Origin: Actinacidiphila glaucinigra
GTDB lineage: Bacteria > Actinomycetota > Actinomycetes > Streptomycetales > Streptomycetaceae
Reading direction: 5' to 3'
DNA length: 64,000 bases
NCBI RefSeq assembly: GCF_900188405.1
Contig: NZ_FZOF01000001.1
Span: forward strand, 124,001 to 188,000
Under the pieces are notes generated by a model. It searched no databases, had not been told where the DNA came from, and worked only from the letters and a program-made list of their open reading frames with translations. Made by a program: the position numbers and the translations under genes. Numbering within the stretch: position 1 is the first letter of the stretch; the number at the start of each line of letters is the position of its first letter. Positions 15,788-24,896 of the stretch are shown piece by piece.

Positions 15788-17047
15788 TCAGGCCTTGAAG
15801 GCCATGACCACGTTGTGGCCGCCGAAGCCGAAGGAGTTGTTGACGGCCACGATCGGGCCCTCGGGCAGCTTCCGCGCCTCGGTGGAGACCAGACCGGGGT
15901 CGATCTCGTCGTCCAGCTCGACGATGTTGATCGTCGGCGGGGCGATCCGGTGGTGCAGGGCGAGGACGGTGGCGACCGTCTCGATGCCGCCGGCGCCGCC
16001 CAGCAGGTGACCGGTCATCGACTTGGTGGCCGAGATGGCCACGTGGTCGAGGTGGTCGCCGAGCACCTTGCGGAGCGCCTTGACCTCGGCGACGTCACCC
16101 TGCGGGGTGGACGTCGCGTGCGCGTTCAGGTGCGCGATCTGCGCCAGGTCCAGGCCGGTCGCGGCGATCAGCTGCTCCAGCGCGGCGGCGATGCCGCGGC
16201 CGGTGGGCTCCGGCTGCGCGATGTGGTGGGCGTCGGACGACAGGCCCTGGCCCAGCACCTCGGCGTAGACCCGGGCACCGCGCTTGGCGGCGTGCTCGGC
16301 CGACTCCAGGATCACGACGCCCGCGCCCTCACCGAGGACGAAGCCGTCACGGCCCTTGTCGTACGGGCGGGAGGCGCCCTCGGGGTCGTCGTTGTTCTTC
16401 GACATCGCCATCATGTTGGCGAAGGCCGCGATCGGCAGCGGGTGGATGGCCGCCTCGGTGCCGCCGGCGACGACCACGTCGGCACGGCCGGAGCGGATCA
16501 TCTCGTACGCGTAGCCGACGGCCTCGGCGCCGGAGGCGCAGGCGCTGACCGGGGTGTGCACACCGGCGCGGGCGTTGACCTCCAGGCCGACGTTGGCGGA
16601 GGGGCTGTTGGGCATCAGCATCGGCACGGTGTGCGGGGACACCTTGCGCGGGCCGGAGTTCTTGAGGTTGTCGTACTGGTCGAGCAGTGTGGTGACGCCG
16701 CCGATTCCGGAGGCGATGACCGTGCCCAGGCGGTCGGGGTCGACCGAGCTGTCCTCGCCGGCCTTGGCGGTGAAGCCCGCGTCGGCCCAGGCCTCACGGG
16801 TGGCGATCAGCGCGAACTGCGCCGAGCGGTCCAGCTTGCGGGCGAGCGGTCGGGGCAGGACCTCCAGCGGCTCGACGGCGATCTGCGCGGCGATGCGCAC
16901 CGTCAGCTCGGTGGCCCAGTCCTGCTTCAGGGGGGTGACGCCGGAACGCCCGGCGATCAGCCCTTCCCAGGTCGACGCGCTGTCCCCGCCCAGCGGAGTG
17001 GTTGCGCCGATACCGGTGACGACCACGGTGTGATTGGTCGGGCTCAC
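15788..17047 (-). CDS. fabF: beta-ketoacyl-ACP synthase II
   Basis: A 419-residue KAS II. N-terminal VVVTGIGATTPLGGD is followed by catalytic Cys in VSACASGAEAVGYAYE, His in HLNAHATSTPQGD, Lys/His in ISATKSMTGHLLGGAGG, and the C-terminal NNSFGFGGHN. It elongates acyl-ACP in type II fatty-acid synthesis in the cytoplasm. Start chosen at GTG 17047 after a GGAGAG site, because homology begins a few residues later; the frame is open 14 codons further upstream. It is last of the fabD-fabH-acpP-fabF operon, 64 bp after acpP. Confidence 0.96.
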   Translation of the reverse strand: MSPTNHTVVVTGIGATTPLGGDSASTWEGLIAGRSGVTPLKQDWATELTVRIAAQIAVEPLEVLPRPLARKLDRSAQFALIATREAWADAGFTAKAGEDSSVDPDRLGTVIASGIGGVTTLLDQYDNLKNSGPRKVSPHTVPMLMPNSPSANVGLEVNARAGVHTPVSACASGAEAVGYAYEMIRSGRADVVVAGGTEAAIHPLPIAAFANMMAMSKNNDDPEGASRPYDKGRDGFVLGEGAGVVILESAEHAAKRGARVYAEVLGQGLSSDAHHIAQPEPTGRGIAAALEQLIAATGLDLAQIAHLNAHATSTPQGDVAEVKALRKVLGDHLDHVAISATKSMTGHLLGGAGGIETVATVLALHHRIAPPTINIVELDDEIDPGLVSTEARKLPEGPIVAVNNSFGFGGHNVVMAFKA

Positions 17048-17108
17048 AGGGATTGTCTCTCCACGTCTAGAAGGGCGGGCGACAGACACGTCGTCCAGGG
17101 GTGGTTCA

Positions 17109-17124
17109 GGCTCAGGCCTGAGCC
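17109..17124. promoter_or_regulatory. palindrome at the acpP stop codon
   Basis: GGCTCAGGCCTGAGCC is a perfect 16-bp palindrome covering the last acpP codons and stop. In RNA it forms a six-pair stem with a GGCC tetraloop upstream of fabF. It could act as an attenuator or processing site that keeps acyl carrier protein more abundant than FabF; this is inference. Confidence 0.45.
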
Positions 17125-17357
17125 TTGAGGATGTAGTCGACGGCGTCGCCGACGGTCTTCAGCTGCTTGACGTCGTCGTCCGGGATCTTGACCTCGAAGC
17201 GCTCCTCGGCGGCGACGACGACCTCGACCATGGACAGCGAGTCGACGTCCAGGTCGTCGGTGAAGGACTTGTCCAGCTGGACGTCCTCGGTCGGGATGCC
17301 GGCGATCTCGTTCACGATCTCCGCGAGACCCTCGACGATCTCTTCCTGGGTGGCCAT
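17112..17357 (-). CDS. acpP: acyl carrier protein
   Basis: An 81-residue, strongly acidic acyl carrier protein. The phosphopantetheine Ser is in DLDVDSLSMVE (around residue 41), with four-helix sequence typical of fatty-acid ACP rather than polyketide ACP. It carries growing acyl chains between FabD, FabH and FabF, whose genes flank it. ATG 17357 is preceded by a GGAGAG site. It sits 73 bp after fabH, enough for an independent processing or start site. Confidence 0.96.
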   Translation of the reverse strand: MATQEEIVEGLAEIVNEIAGIPTEDVQLDKSFTDDLDVDSLSMVEVVVAAEERFEVKIPDDDVKQLKTVGDAVDYILKAQA

Positions 17358-17430
17358 GGCGGCGCTCTCCTTCTTCGTGCTGGTTACTACGGGCTGCGGC
17401 GGGCGGGAGTGCGCGCCGCGTAGGTGTTGC

Positions 17431-18462
17431 CTAGGGGAGGGTAACGACAGTCGCGGCGTAGACGAGCCCTGCCCCGAAACCGATGATCAGTGCCGTGTCG
17501 CCGCTCTTGGCCTGTCCGGTGGCGAGCAGACGCTCCATCGCGAGCGGGATCGACGCGGCGGAGGTGTTGCCCGTGGTCTCGATGTCGCGGGCGACCGCGA
17601 CGTGCTCCGGCAGCTTGAGCGCCTTGATCATCGAGTCGATGATGCGCATGTTGGCCTGGTGCGGGATGAAGACGTCCAGGTCGTCCGCGGTGATCCCGGC
17701 GGCGTCCAGCGCCTCCTGGGCCACCTTGGCCATCTCGAACACCGCCCAGCGGAAGACGGTCTGGCCCTCCTGGGTGATCGCGGGGAACTTCAGCTCCCCG
17801 TCCTCGCCCACCGGCAGCTGCGAGACGTCGCCCACGCGGAAGCGGTCCCACGCCACGGTTTGGGTGATGGTGTTGGACTTGTCGCCCTCGGAGCCCCAGA
17901 CGGTGGGGCCGATCTCGGGCTCGTCGGCCGGGCCGATGATGACCGCGCCGGCGCCGTCGCCGAAGAGGAAGGCCGTGGCACGGTCCGTCTTGTCCGTCAG
18001 GTCGCTCAGCCGCTCGACGCCGATCACCAGGACGTGCTTCGCGCTGCCCTCGGTGACCATGCCCTTGGCGAGGGTCACCGCGTACGTGAAGCCCGCGCAG
18101 CCCGCCGAGATGTCGAAGGCGGCCGGCTTGCCGGCGCCGATCCGGTGGGCGATCTCGGTCGCGACGGCCGGGGTCTGCTTGAAGTGGGAGACGGTGGCGA
18201 CGATGACGCCCCCGATGTCCTCGGCCGAGATCCCCGCGTCGGCGATGGCCTTGCCCGCCGCGGTGACCGACATCTCGGCGACCGTCTCGTCCGGGCCGGC
18301 CCAGTGCCGGGTGGCGATGCCGGACCGGGAGCGGATCCACTCGTCGCTGGAGTCGATGTTCTCCAGGATCACCTCGTTGGGCACCACACGGGTCGGCCGG
18401 TAGCCGCCGACGCCCATGATGCGCGCGTACGGGGACCCCTTGCTGGGCCTGATCTTCGCCAT
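17431..18462 (-). CDS. fabH: beta-ketoacyl-ACP synthase III, housekeeping copy
   Basis: A 343-residue KAS III that starts fatty-acid synthesis by condensing acetyl- or branched acyl-CoA with malonyl-ACP. Catalytic Cys is in DISAGCAGFTYAV, His in PHQANMRIIDSMI, Asn in TGNTSAASIPLAM. ATG 18462 follows the fabD stop by 14 bp. In Streptomyces this enzyme accepts branched starters and sets the iso/anteiso pattern of membrane lipids. A second KAS III, 43 percent or so similar by eye and under separate control, lies 2 kb away. Confidence 0.96.
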   Translation of the reverse strand: MAKIRPSKGSPYARIMGVGGYRPTRVVPNEVILENIDSSDEWIRSRSGIATRHWAGPDETVAEMSVTAAGKAIADAGISAEDIGGVIVATVSHFKQTPAVATEIAHRIGAGKPAAFDISAGCAGFTYAVTLAKGMVTEGSAKHVLVIGVERLSDLTDKTDRATAFLFGDGAGAVIIGPADEPEIGPTVWGSEGDKSNTITQTVAWDRFRVGDVSQLPVGEDGELKFPAITQEGQTVFRWAVFEMAKVAQEALDAAGITADDLDVFIPHQANMRIIDSMIKALKLPEHVAVARDIETTGNTSAASIPLAMERLLATGQAKSGDTALIIGFGAGLVYAATVVTLP

Positions 18463-18476
18463 GTCTGCGGGGACTC

Positions 18477-19412
18477 CTATTCCTGGGTGCCGTGCTCGGC
18501 CACGATCGCGCGGGCGGCCTCGAGGTCGTCCGGGGTCTTCAGCGCCAGGGTCGCGACGCCGGGCAGCGCGCGCTTGGCCAGGCCCACCAGGGTGCCACCC
18601 GGCACCAGCTCGATGATCGCGGTGACGCCGAGCTCCTTGAAGGTCTCCATGCACAGGTCCCAGCGGACCGGGTTGGAGACCTGCGACACCAGGCGGGAGA
18701 CGATCTCGGCGCCGGAGGCGACGACCGTGCCGTCGGTGTTGGACACGTACGGCAGCGCGGGGTCGGAGACCGCCAGCGTCTGCGCCAGCTCGTCGAGGAC
18801 GGCCATGGCCGGGGTCATGTGGTGGGTGTGGAACGCGCCCGCCACCTTCAGCGGGATGACCCGCGCCTTCTCCGGCTTGTCCGAGGTCAGCTCGGCGAGC
18901 TGCTTCATCGTGCCGGCCGCCACGATCTGGCCGGCGCCGTTGATGTTCGCCGGGGTGAGGCCGAGGTTCTCCAGGTGGGCGACGACGACGTCCGGGTCGC
19001 CGCCGAGCACGGCCGACATGCCGGTCTCGGCGACGGCCGCGGCCTGGGCCATCGCGGTGCTGCGGGTGCGGACGAAGCTCATCGCCGCCTCGGCGCTCAG
19101 CACGCCGCCGACGGCCGCCGCCGTGATCTCGCCGACGCTGTGACCGGCCACGGCGCCCAGCGCGGAACGCGCGGCGGCCGGGTCGCCGAACAGCTGCTCC
19201 GCCGCGAGCAGACCGGCCGCGACCAGCAGGGGCTGGGCGACGGCGGTGTCACGGATCTCCTCGGCCTCGGCCTTGGTGCCGAAGTGGGCGAGGTCGAGCC
19301 CGGCGGTCGAGGACAGACCGGCGAGACGGTCGGCGACACCGGGTAGTTCGAGCCAAGGATTCAGGAAGCCGGGGGCCTGGGCGCCCTGGCCGGGAGCGAC
19401 GAGTACGAGCAC
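18477..19412 (-). CDS. fabD: malonyl-CoA:ACP transacylase
   Basis: A 311-residue acyltransferase. N-terminal VLVLVAPGQGAQAPGF is followed by the active-site GHSVGE (VAGHSVGEITAAAVGG) near residue 93 and substrate Arg in MSFVRTRSTAMAQAA. The His of the dyad lies in GAFHTHHM. It loads malonyl groups onto AcpP. Start chosen at GTG 19412, because the family begins at this LVLVAPGQG strand; earlier in-frame starts lack homology. It is the first gene of the fab operon, directly downstream of fasR and probably regulated by it. Confidence 0.95.
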   Translation of the reverse strand: MLVLVAPGQGAQAPGFLNPWLELPGVADRLAGLSSTAGLDLAHFGTKAEAEEIRDTAVAQPLLVAAGLLAAEQLFGDPAAARSALGAVAGHSVGEITAAAVGGVLSAEAAMSFVRTRSTAMAQAAAVAETGMSAVLGGDPDVVVAHLENLGLTPANINGAGQIVAAGTMKQLAELTSDKPEKARVIPLKVAGAFHTHHMTPAMAVLDELAQTLAVSDPALPYVSNTDGTVVASGAEIVSRLVSQVSNPVRWDLCMETFKELGVTAIIELVPGGTLVGLAKRALPGVATLALKTPDDLEAARAIVAEHGTQE

Positions 19413-19480
19413 GCTTTCAACTCTCTCTTGAGCGAGGTGATCCCCGCCCGTGGGGACAGGGACCAAGAACCGACGGGCGA

Positions 19481-19499
19481 TTTGTTGGTGTCCCACAAA
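19481..19499. promoter_or_regulatory. candidate FasR operator upstream of fabD
   Basis: TTTGT (19481-19485) and ACAAA (19495-19499) form an inverted repeat with a 9-bp spacer in the only AT-richer part of the fasR-fabD gap. FasR is known to bind the fabD promoter in Streptomyces, but the match to its exact site is not verified here. Confidence 0.3.
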
Positions 19500-19513
19500 A
19501 GCCCTCAGTGTAT

Positions 19514-20713
19514 CTACGGTGTGTGCCCCGACTCGGAGAGTCGGCCCAGGATGAGCGCGATACGTAGGGTGAATGCGGAGCGCACGTCCGAGGGTGACCA
19601 GCCGGTGACGTCCGTCACACGTCGCAGCCGGTAGCGAACGGTGTTGGGGTGAACGAACAACATCCGGGCGGCCCCTTCCAGTGACGAGGCCTGTTCGAGG
19701 TAGACGGACAGAGTCTCAAGCAGTGCCGAACCAGCTTCCTCCAACGGCCTGTAGATCTCCTCCACCAGCTGATCGCGGGCGTGTCGGTCGCCCGCCATCG
19801 CGCGCTCCGGGAGCAGGTCGTCGGCGAGCACCGGGCGCGGCGCGTCGGGCCAGGCCGCGCAGGCCCGCAGGCCCGCGGCGGCGGCCTGCGCGGACTTCGA
19901 CGCCGCCAGCAGGTCGCCCACCAGGGGCCCGGCCACCACCGGCCCGGCCGCGAACGGACCGATCAGCGCCTTGGCCACCCGCAGTGGGTCCCCGTCGCCG
20001 CCCGCGACCACGATCAGCCGGTCGCCCAGCACTCCGGTGAGCACCTGCAGCTTGGCGTGCCGTGCCGCCCGCCGGATCGCCTCGACGGTGAGCTCGCTGT
20101 CGCCGTTGGGCGCCGTGCCGAGCACCACCGCGATCTTGTCGGGGGAGCTCCAGCCGAGCGCCGCCGCCCGCGACAGCACGCCCTCGTCCGCCTCCCCGGA
20201 CAGCACCGCGTTGACCACCAGGGACTCCAGCCGGGCGTCCCAGGCGCCGCGCGCCTCGGCGGCCTGCGCGTACACCTGGGCCGTCGCGAAGGCGATCTCC
20301 CGCGCGTACACCAGCAGCGCCTCGCGCAGCACCGACTCGTCGCCGGGGGCCGCGACCTCGTCGATCGCCGACTCCATGACCTCGATGGTGGTGCGCACCA
20401 TCTCCACCGTCTGGCGCAGCGAGATCGCCCTGGTCAGTTCCCGCGGGGCGGTGCCGAAGACGTCGGTGCTGATGGCCTGCGGGGTCTCCGGGTGGCGGAA
20501 CCACTCGGTGAAGGCCGCGATGCCCGCCTGCGCCACCAGCCCGATCCACGAGCGGTTCTCCGGCGGCATGGCCCGGTACCAGGGCAGTTGCGCGTCCATC
20601 CGCGCGATCGCGGCCGCCGCCAGGCGTCCCGAGGACTTCTCCAGCCTCTTCAGCGTGGCGGTGTGGGAGTGGTCGCGGGCGGGGTCGAATGCGTTCAGCG
20701 CGGGTTCTGGCAC
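19514..20713 (-). CDS. fasR: fatty-acid biosynthesis regulator FasR (PucR-type HTH)
   Basis: A 399-residue regulator. The C-terminal PucR/CdaR-type helix-turn-helix (LEGAARMLFVHPNTVRYRLRR) ends the protein; the long N-terminal part is the FasR acyl-responsive region starting with a basic helix. In S. coelicolor FasR activates the fabDHPF operon and is needed for normal growth. It lies immediately upstream of, and in the same direction as, fabD. The start is a GTG at 20713 without a strong ribosome site; internal ATGs exist, but homology extends to the N terminus. Confidence 0.93.
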   Translation of the reverse strand: MPEPALNAFDPARDHSHTATLKRLEKSSGRLAAAAIARMDAQLPWYRAMPPENRSWIGLVAQAGIAAFTEWFRHPETPQAISTDVFGTAPRELTRAISLRQTVEMVRTTIEVMESAIDEVAAPGDESVLREALLVYAREIAFATAQVYAQAAEARGAWDARLESLVVNAVLSGEADEGVLSRAAALGWSSPDKIAVVLGTAPNGDSELTVEAIRRAARHAKLQVLTGVLGDRLIVVAGGDGDPLRVAKALIGPFAAGPVVAGPLVGDLLAASKSAQAAAAGLRACAAWPDAPRPVLADDLLPERAMAGDRHARDQLVEEIYRPLEEAGSALLETLSVYLEQASSLEGAARMLFVHPNTVRYRLRRVTDVTGWSPSDVRSAFTLRIALILGRLSESGHTP

Positions 20714-20779
20714 GGGTACAAGCCTGCCTTATCCGGGCGGATGCATGGCACGGACCCCTCATCTCCGTGCACCCGTGCT

Positions 20780-21595
20780 TCAGAGGCGGCCTCCCGAGGC
20801 GGAGTCGGCGGACAGCCGCTGCGCGAGGTAGACGGGGATCACCGACGCGATGATCAGCACCGCGGCCACCACGTTGACGACGGGCGCCTGCTGCGGCCTG
20901 GCCATGTTGCTGAAGATCCACACGGGGAGGGTCTGGATGCCGGGACCCGCGGTGAAGGTGGTGACGACGATCTCGTCGAAGGAGAGGGCGAAGGCGAGCA
21001 GCCCGCCCGCCAGCAGCGCCGTGCGCACCAGCGGGAAGGTGATGTCGCGGAAGACCTGGAAGGTGTTCGCCCCCAGGTCCATCGCCGCCTCCTCGTACGA
21101 GCCGGAGGTGCGCCGCAGCCGGGCCACGACGTTGTTGAAGACGACCACGACGCAGAAGGTGGCGTGCCCGACGACGACCGTGAACAGGCCCAGCCCGACG
21201 CCGAGCGGCTCCAGCACCGTGCGGAACGCGGTGTTGAGGGCGATGCCCGTGACGATGCCGGGCAGCGCGATCGGCAGCACGACGACGAAGGAGAGCGCCT
21301 CCCGCCCGAAGAAGCGGTACCGGGCGACGGCGAAGGCGATGAGGGTGCCCAGGACCAGGGAGACCGCCGTCGCGCCCAGGCCCGCCTTCACCGAGGTCCA
21401 CAGCGCGGCGCGGGCGCCGGAGCTGTGCCAGGCGTCGGCCCACCAGTGCAGGGTCAGGCCCGAGGGGGGCCAGCCGAAGCCGCGGGCGGCGTTGAAGGAG
21501 TTGAGCAGGACGAGCAGCAGCGGCACGTAGATGACGGTGAAGCCCAGCGCGGCCGCGACGCGCAGGGCGATGCGGGCGGGACGGGAGAGTCGCAT
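20780..21595 (-). CDS. ABC transporter permease, spermidine/putrescine PotC-type
   Basis: A 271-residue inner-membrane permease with six predicted helices and the EAA loop EEAAMDLGANTFQVFRDITF (about residue 160) that docks on the ATPase. It resembles PotC/YdcV proteins. ATG 21595 is 11 bp from the stop of the partner permease. It is last gene of the transporter operon (ATPase, binding protein, two permeases). Polyamine import is the family default; the substrate could be another cationic compound. Confidence 0.9.
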   Translation of the reverse strand: MRLSRPARIALRVAAALGFTVIYVPLLLVLLNSFNAARGFGWPPSGLTLHWWADAWHSSGARAALWTSVKAGLGATAVSLVLGTLIAFAVARYRFFGREALSFVVVLPIALPGIVTGIALNTAFRTVLEPLGVGLGLFTVVVGHATFCVVVVFNNVVARLRRTSGSYEEAAMDLGANTFQVFRDITFPLVRTALLAGGLLAFALSFDEIVVTTFTAGPGIQTLPVWIFSNMARPQQAPVVNVVAAVLIIASVIPVYLAQRLSADSASGGRL

Positions 21596-21606
21596 GGTCA
21601 GGGGCC

Positions 21607-22506
21607 TCACAGACTCCGGAGCGCGCCGGTGCGCCGCACGGCCAGCAGGTAGAGGACGATGACCGCGACCGGCACGGTGCCCAGCGCCGCGGCGAGCGGC
21701 AGGTCGAGGGTGATGTTGGAGTAGACGACGTTGCCGATCAGCTGGGTCTTGCCGCCGACGATCTGCACGGCGATGTAGTCGCCGAGGCTCAGCGAGAAGG
21801 TGAAGACCGAGCCGGCCGCGACCGAGGGCAGCACCATCGGCAGCACCACCGACCGGAAGGTGCGCCAGGTGCGGGCCCCGAGGTCGGCGGAGGCGTCCAG
21901 CAGGCCGGCCGGCAGCTGCTCCAGCCCGGCGTGGATCGGCAGGATCATGTAGGGCAGCCACAGGTAGGCCAGCACCATGATCGCCGCGGGCAGGCCGTAG
22001 CCGGGACCGCTCAGGCCGAGCGGCTTCAGCGCCCAGTCCAGCGGCCCGTCCTCGGAGAGCATGATCCGCCAGGCGTACGCCTTGACCAGGTAGCTCGCCC
22101 ACAGCGGGGTGAGCACGGCGACGACCAGCAGGTGCCGGTACCGCGGGGCGGCCACCCGGGCGGTGTAGAAGGCGATCGGGAAGGCGATGACGATGTCGAT
22201 CACGGTCACCGCGACGGCGACGCCGATGCTGCGCAGCGCGACGTCCCGGTAGACGTCCGTGGTGAGGACGGTGCGGAAGGTGTCGGTGCTCCAGACCTTG
22301 ACCACGTCGGAGGTGAAGGGGTCGGTCGTCCAGAACGCGGAGAGGAAGAGCGCGGCCAGCGAGCCCAGATAGGCCAGGACCAGCCAGAGCAGCGGGGCGG
22401 ACAGCAGCAGCGACAGCCGCAGCCGCGGGCGGCGGTGCAGGGAACCTGCCAGCCGCCGCCCGAGGATGCCGCCCGCCGCGGTGGACGTGGTGGACGTGGT
22501 GGTCAC
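21607..22506 (-). CDS. ABC transporter permease, PotB-type
   Basis: A 299-residue permease with six helices and a preceding cytoplasmic N-terminus rich in Thr and Arg. The EAA-type loop is LDASADLGARTWRTFRSVVLP. It pairs with the next permease to form the channel. The gene begins 7 bp after the binding-protein stop. Sequence and order match PotB/YdcU-type permeases. Confidence 0.9.
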   Translation of the reverse strand: MTTTSTTSTAAGGILGRRLAGSLHRRPRLRLSLLLSAPLLWLVLAYLGSLAALFLSAFWTTDPFTSDVVKVWSTDTFRTVLTTDVYRDVALRSIGVAVAVTVIDIVIAFPIAFYTARVAAPRYRHLLVVAVLTPLWASYLVKAYAWRIMLSEDGPLDWALKPLGLSGPGYGLPAAIMVLAYLWLPYMILPIHAGLEQLPAGLLDASADLGARTWRTFRSVVLPMVLPSVAAGSVFTFSLSLGDYIAVQIVGGKTQLIGNVVYSNITLDLPLAAALGTVPVAVIVLYLLAVRRTGALRSL

Positions 22507-22513
22507 GGACGGC

Positions 22514-23713
22514 TCAGCCCTTGATCTCGGTCCAGGCCTGGACCCACTTGGCGTAGGGCACGCAACGGACGTCGGTGCGGCCGTCCAGGCACTGCGGGAT
22601 CGGGGTGTTCCAGAAGTGGACCTGCTTCCAGTAGGGCTCGTCGGCCGCGTGGAAGACGGTGCAATGGTTCTTGTCCGAGGTCAGGGCGCAGGACTTCTCG
22701 TTCGCCGGGGCCTCGCCGAACCACTCGGCGACCTGGGCGTTCACCTTCGGCGAGACGATCCAGTCCAGCCACTTGTAGGCGCAGTTGGGGTGCTGGGCCT
22801 TGGCCGAGACCATCCAGGTGTCGGACCAGCCGGTGGAGCCCTCGCTCGGCAGGACCGCCTCGACCGGTGCCTTCTCGGCCTTGGCGAGGTTGGCGATGAC
22901 CTGCCAGCTGGTGCCGATGACGGAGTCGCCGCTCTTGAAGGAGGAGATCTCCTTCAGGTAGTCGCTCCAGTACTCGCCGACGTTGGCGTTCTGCTCCTTC
23001 AGCAGGGCGACGGAGGCGTCGAACTGCTTCTGGTCCAGCGCGTACGGGTCCTTGATGCCCAGTTCCGGCTTGGTCTTCATCAGGTAGAGCGCGGCGTCCG
23101 CGAGGTAGATGGCGGAGTCGTACGCCGTGACGTGGCCCTTGTACGGGGAGGCCTTGTCGAAGACCGCCGACCAGGAGGTGGGGGCGGGGGAGACCTTGTC
23201 GGTGCGGTACATCAGCAGGTTGGCGCCGCGGCCGTGCGGGACGCCGTAGGCGACCCCGTTCACCGAGTTCCACTTCTGCATCTTCAGGCTGGCGAAGACG
23301 TCCTTGTAGTTGGGGACGAGGCCGGTGTTGACCGGTGCCGCGTCGCCCGAGGCGATGAGGCGCAGCGAGGCGTCGCCGGAGGCCGACACGGCGTCGTACT
23401 GGCCGGTCTTCATCAGGCTGACCATCTCGTCGGAGGTGCCCGCCACCTTGGTGTTGACCTGGCAGCCGGTCTCCTTCTCGAACGGGGTGACCCAGTCGAC
23501 GGACTTGTCGTTCGAGCCGTCCTCGGCGTAGCCGGCCCAGGCGATCAGGTTGACCGCGCCCTCGGTCTCGCCCAGGGCCTTCGGCGCGCTGAGCTTGGGC
23601 GGGGTGAAGGCGCCGCCGGAGGAGCCGCCGCCCTTGCCGGGGGAGGACGACCCGCCGCAGGCGGTGGCCAGGGCGAGGACGGTACAGGCTGCGAGGGTAC
23701 GGGTCAGGCGCAC
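22514..23713 (-). CDS. polyamine-type extracellular solute-binding lipoprotein, PotD-like
   Basis: A 399-residue binding protein with a lipoprotein signal ([21 protein letters not shown], lipidated Cys near residue 19) and a Gly/Ser linker. A two-lobe type II fold follows, with [46 protein letters not shown] and the C-terminal [14 protein letters not shown]. Start chosen at GTG 23713, which puts the signal peptide at the N terminus and overlaps the ATPase gene by 10 bp. It delivers substrate to the two permeases. Aromatic and acidic pocket residues fit a polyamine, but other cations are possible. Confidence 0.9.
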   Translation of the reverse strand: MRLTRTLAACTVLALATACGGSSSPGKGGGSSGGAFTPPKLSAPKALGETEGAVNLIAWAGYAEDGSNDKSVDWVTPFEKETGCQVNTKVAGTSDEMVSLMKTGQYDAVSASGDASLRLIASGDAAPVNTGLVPNYKDVFASLKMQKWNSVNGVAYGVPHGRGANLLMYRTDKVSPAPTSWSAVFDKASPYKGHVTAYDSAIYLADAALYLMKTKPELGIKDPYALDQKQFDASVALLKEQNANVGEYWSDYLKEISSFKSGDSVIGTSWQVIANLAKAEKAPVEAVLPSEGSTGWSDTWMVSAKAQHPNCAYKWLDWIVSPKVNAQVAEWFGEAPANEKSCALTSDKNHCTVFHAADEPYWKQVHFWNTPIPQCLDGRTDVRCVPYAKWVQAWTEIKG

Positions 23714-24783
23714 GTGGGCTCCGTTTCCGGGTGGGGGGACTGGACGGTGACGTTGTGCCTGCGGTGCCACTGGAGGCGCACGCGGGTTCCCCGGTAGGCG
23801 GCGACGTCGGCCGAGGAGGTCTCCTGGTTCTGCTGGAGGGCGGTCAGCCGGCCGCCCTCGTCGAGGTCGACCAAAAAGCGCGTGGTGTCGCCGAGGTAGA
23901 TGACCTCGGCGACGGTGCCGGAGACGGTGCGCAGCTCGCCGTCCGGGGCGTCCCCGGGGTCCGAGGGGCCGCCGGGACCCAGCAGGCGGATCTTCTCCGG
24001 ACGGACGCTGTAGGTACCGGTGCCGTCGGTGAGCAGGTTGGACGTGCCGACGAAGCCTGCGACGAAGGGCGTCGCCGGCCGCTCGTACACCTCGGCGGGG
24101 GTGCCGACCTGCTCGATCCGGCCCTGGTGGTAGACCGCGATCCGGTCGCTGAGGGTCAGCGCCTCCTCCTGGTCGTGGGTGACGAAGACGAAGGTGATGC
24201 CCACCTCCCGCTGGATCGCCTTCAGTTCGACCTGCATCTGCTCGCGCAGCTTGAGGTCGAGCGCCCCCAGCGGTTCGTCGAGCAGCAGCACCCGGGGACG
24301 GCCCACCAGGGCGCGGGCCAGCGCGACCCGCTGCCGCTGGCCGCCGGAGAGCTGCGCCGGGCGGCGCGCGCCGAATCCCTCCAGCCGGACCGAGGCCAGC
24401 GCCGCGCGGGCGCGCTCGATCCGCTCCGCCTTCGGCACCCTGCGGACCTTCAGCCCGTAGGCGACGTTCTGCTCCACCGTCATGTGCGGGAAGAGCGCGT
24501 AGTCCTGGAAGACGGTGTTGACGTCCCGCTCGAAGGGGGCGAGCCGGGTGACGTCCCGGCCGGCCAGCTCCACGGTGCCGGCGGTGGGGGCCTCGAAGCC
24601 CGCGATCATCCGCAGCACCGTGGTCTTGCCGGAACCGGAGGGGCCCAGCATCGAGAAGAACTCGCCGTCGGCGATCTCCAGGTCCACCCCGGCGACCGCG
24701 TGCACCTGGCCGAAGGACTTGCGCAGGTCCCGCAGGCGTATGGCGGGTGCGCCGGTGTCGGTTTCCTTGGCCGTTCCCTCCAT
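23704..24783 (-). CDS. ABC transporter ATP-binding protein, PotA-like
   Basis: A 359-residue ATPase. Walker A is GPSGSGKTT, signature [15 protein letters not shown], Walker [13 protein letters not shown], and switch His [13 protein letters not shown]. The C-terminal TOBE domain (residues about 255-350) is typical of PotA/UgpC-type importers. It is first of the four-gene operon, and its upstream region faces the GntR regulator gene. A transcription start probably lies in the AT-rich stretch 24830-24845. Confidence 0.93.
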   Translation of the reverse strand: MEGTAKETDTGAPAIRLRDLRKSFGQVHAVAGVDLEIADGEFFSMLGPSGSGKTTVLRMIAGFEAPTAGTVELAGRDVTRLAPFERDVNTVFQDYALFPHMTVEQNVAYGLKVRRVPKAERIERARAALASVRLEGFGARRPAQLSGGQRQRVALARALVGRPRVLLLDEPLGALDLKLREQMQVELKAIQREVGITFVFVTHDQEEALTLSDRIAVYHQGRIEQVGTPAEVYERPATPFVAGFVGTSNLLTDGTGTYSVRPEKIRLLGPGGPSDPGDAPDGELRTVSGTVAEVIYLGDTTRFLVDLDEGGRLTALQQNQETSSADVAAYRGTRVRLQWHRRHNVTVQSPHPETEPTCA

Positions 24784-24896
24784 CGGCGGGGGACCTTTCT
24801 CTTCGGCTGGAGCGTTGACCGGAAACCTATGAAGTTATATTTCAGAGGACAAGGCCTCGCCGGGGTAAAACTTTCGCCAAGTGAGAAGGTGTGCGG

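Noticed and set aside
14764-19412. KAS III plus fab genes considered as a secondary-metabolite cluster
   Set aside because: fabD-fabH-acpP-fabF with FasR is the housekeeping fatty-acid cluster; no polyketide tailoring or resistance genes lie nearby.
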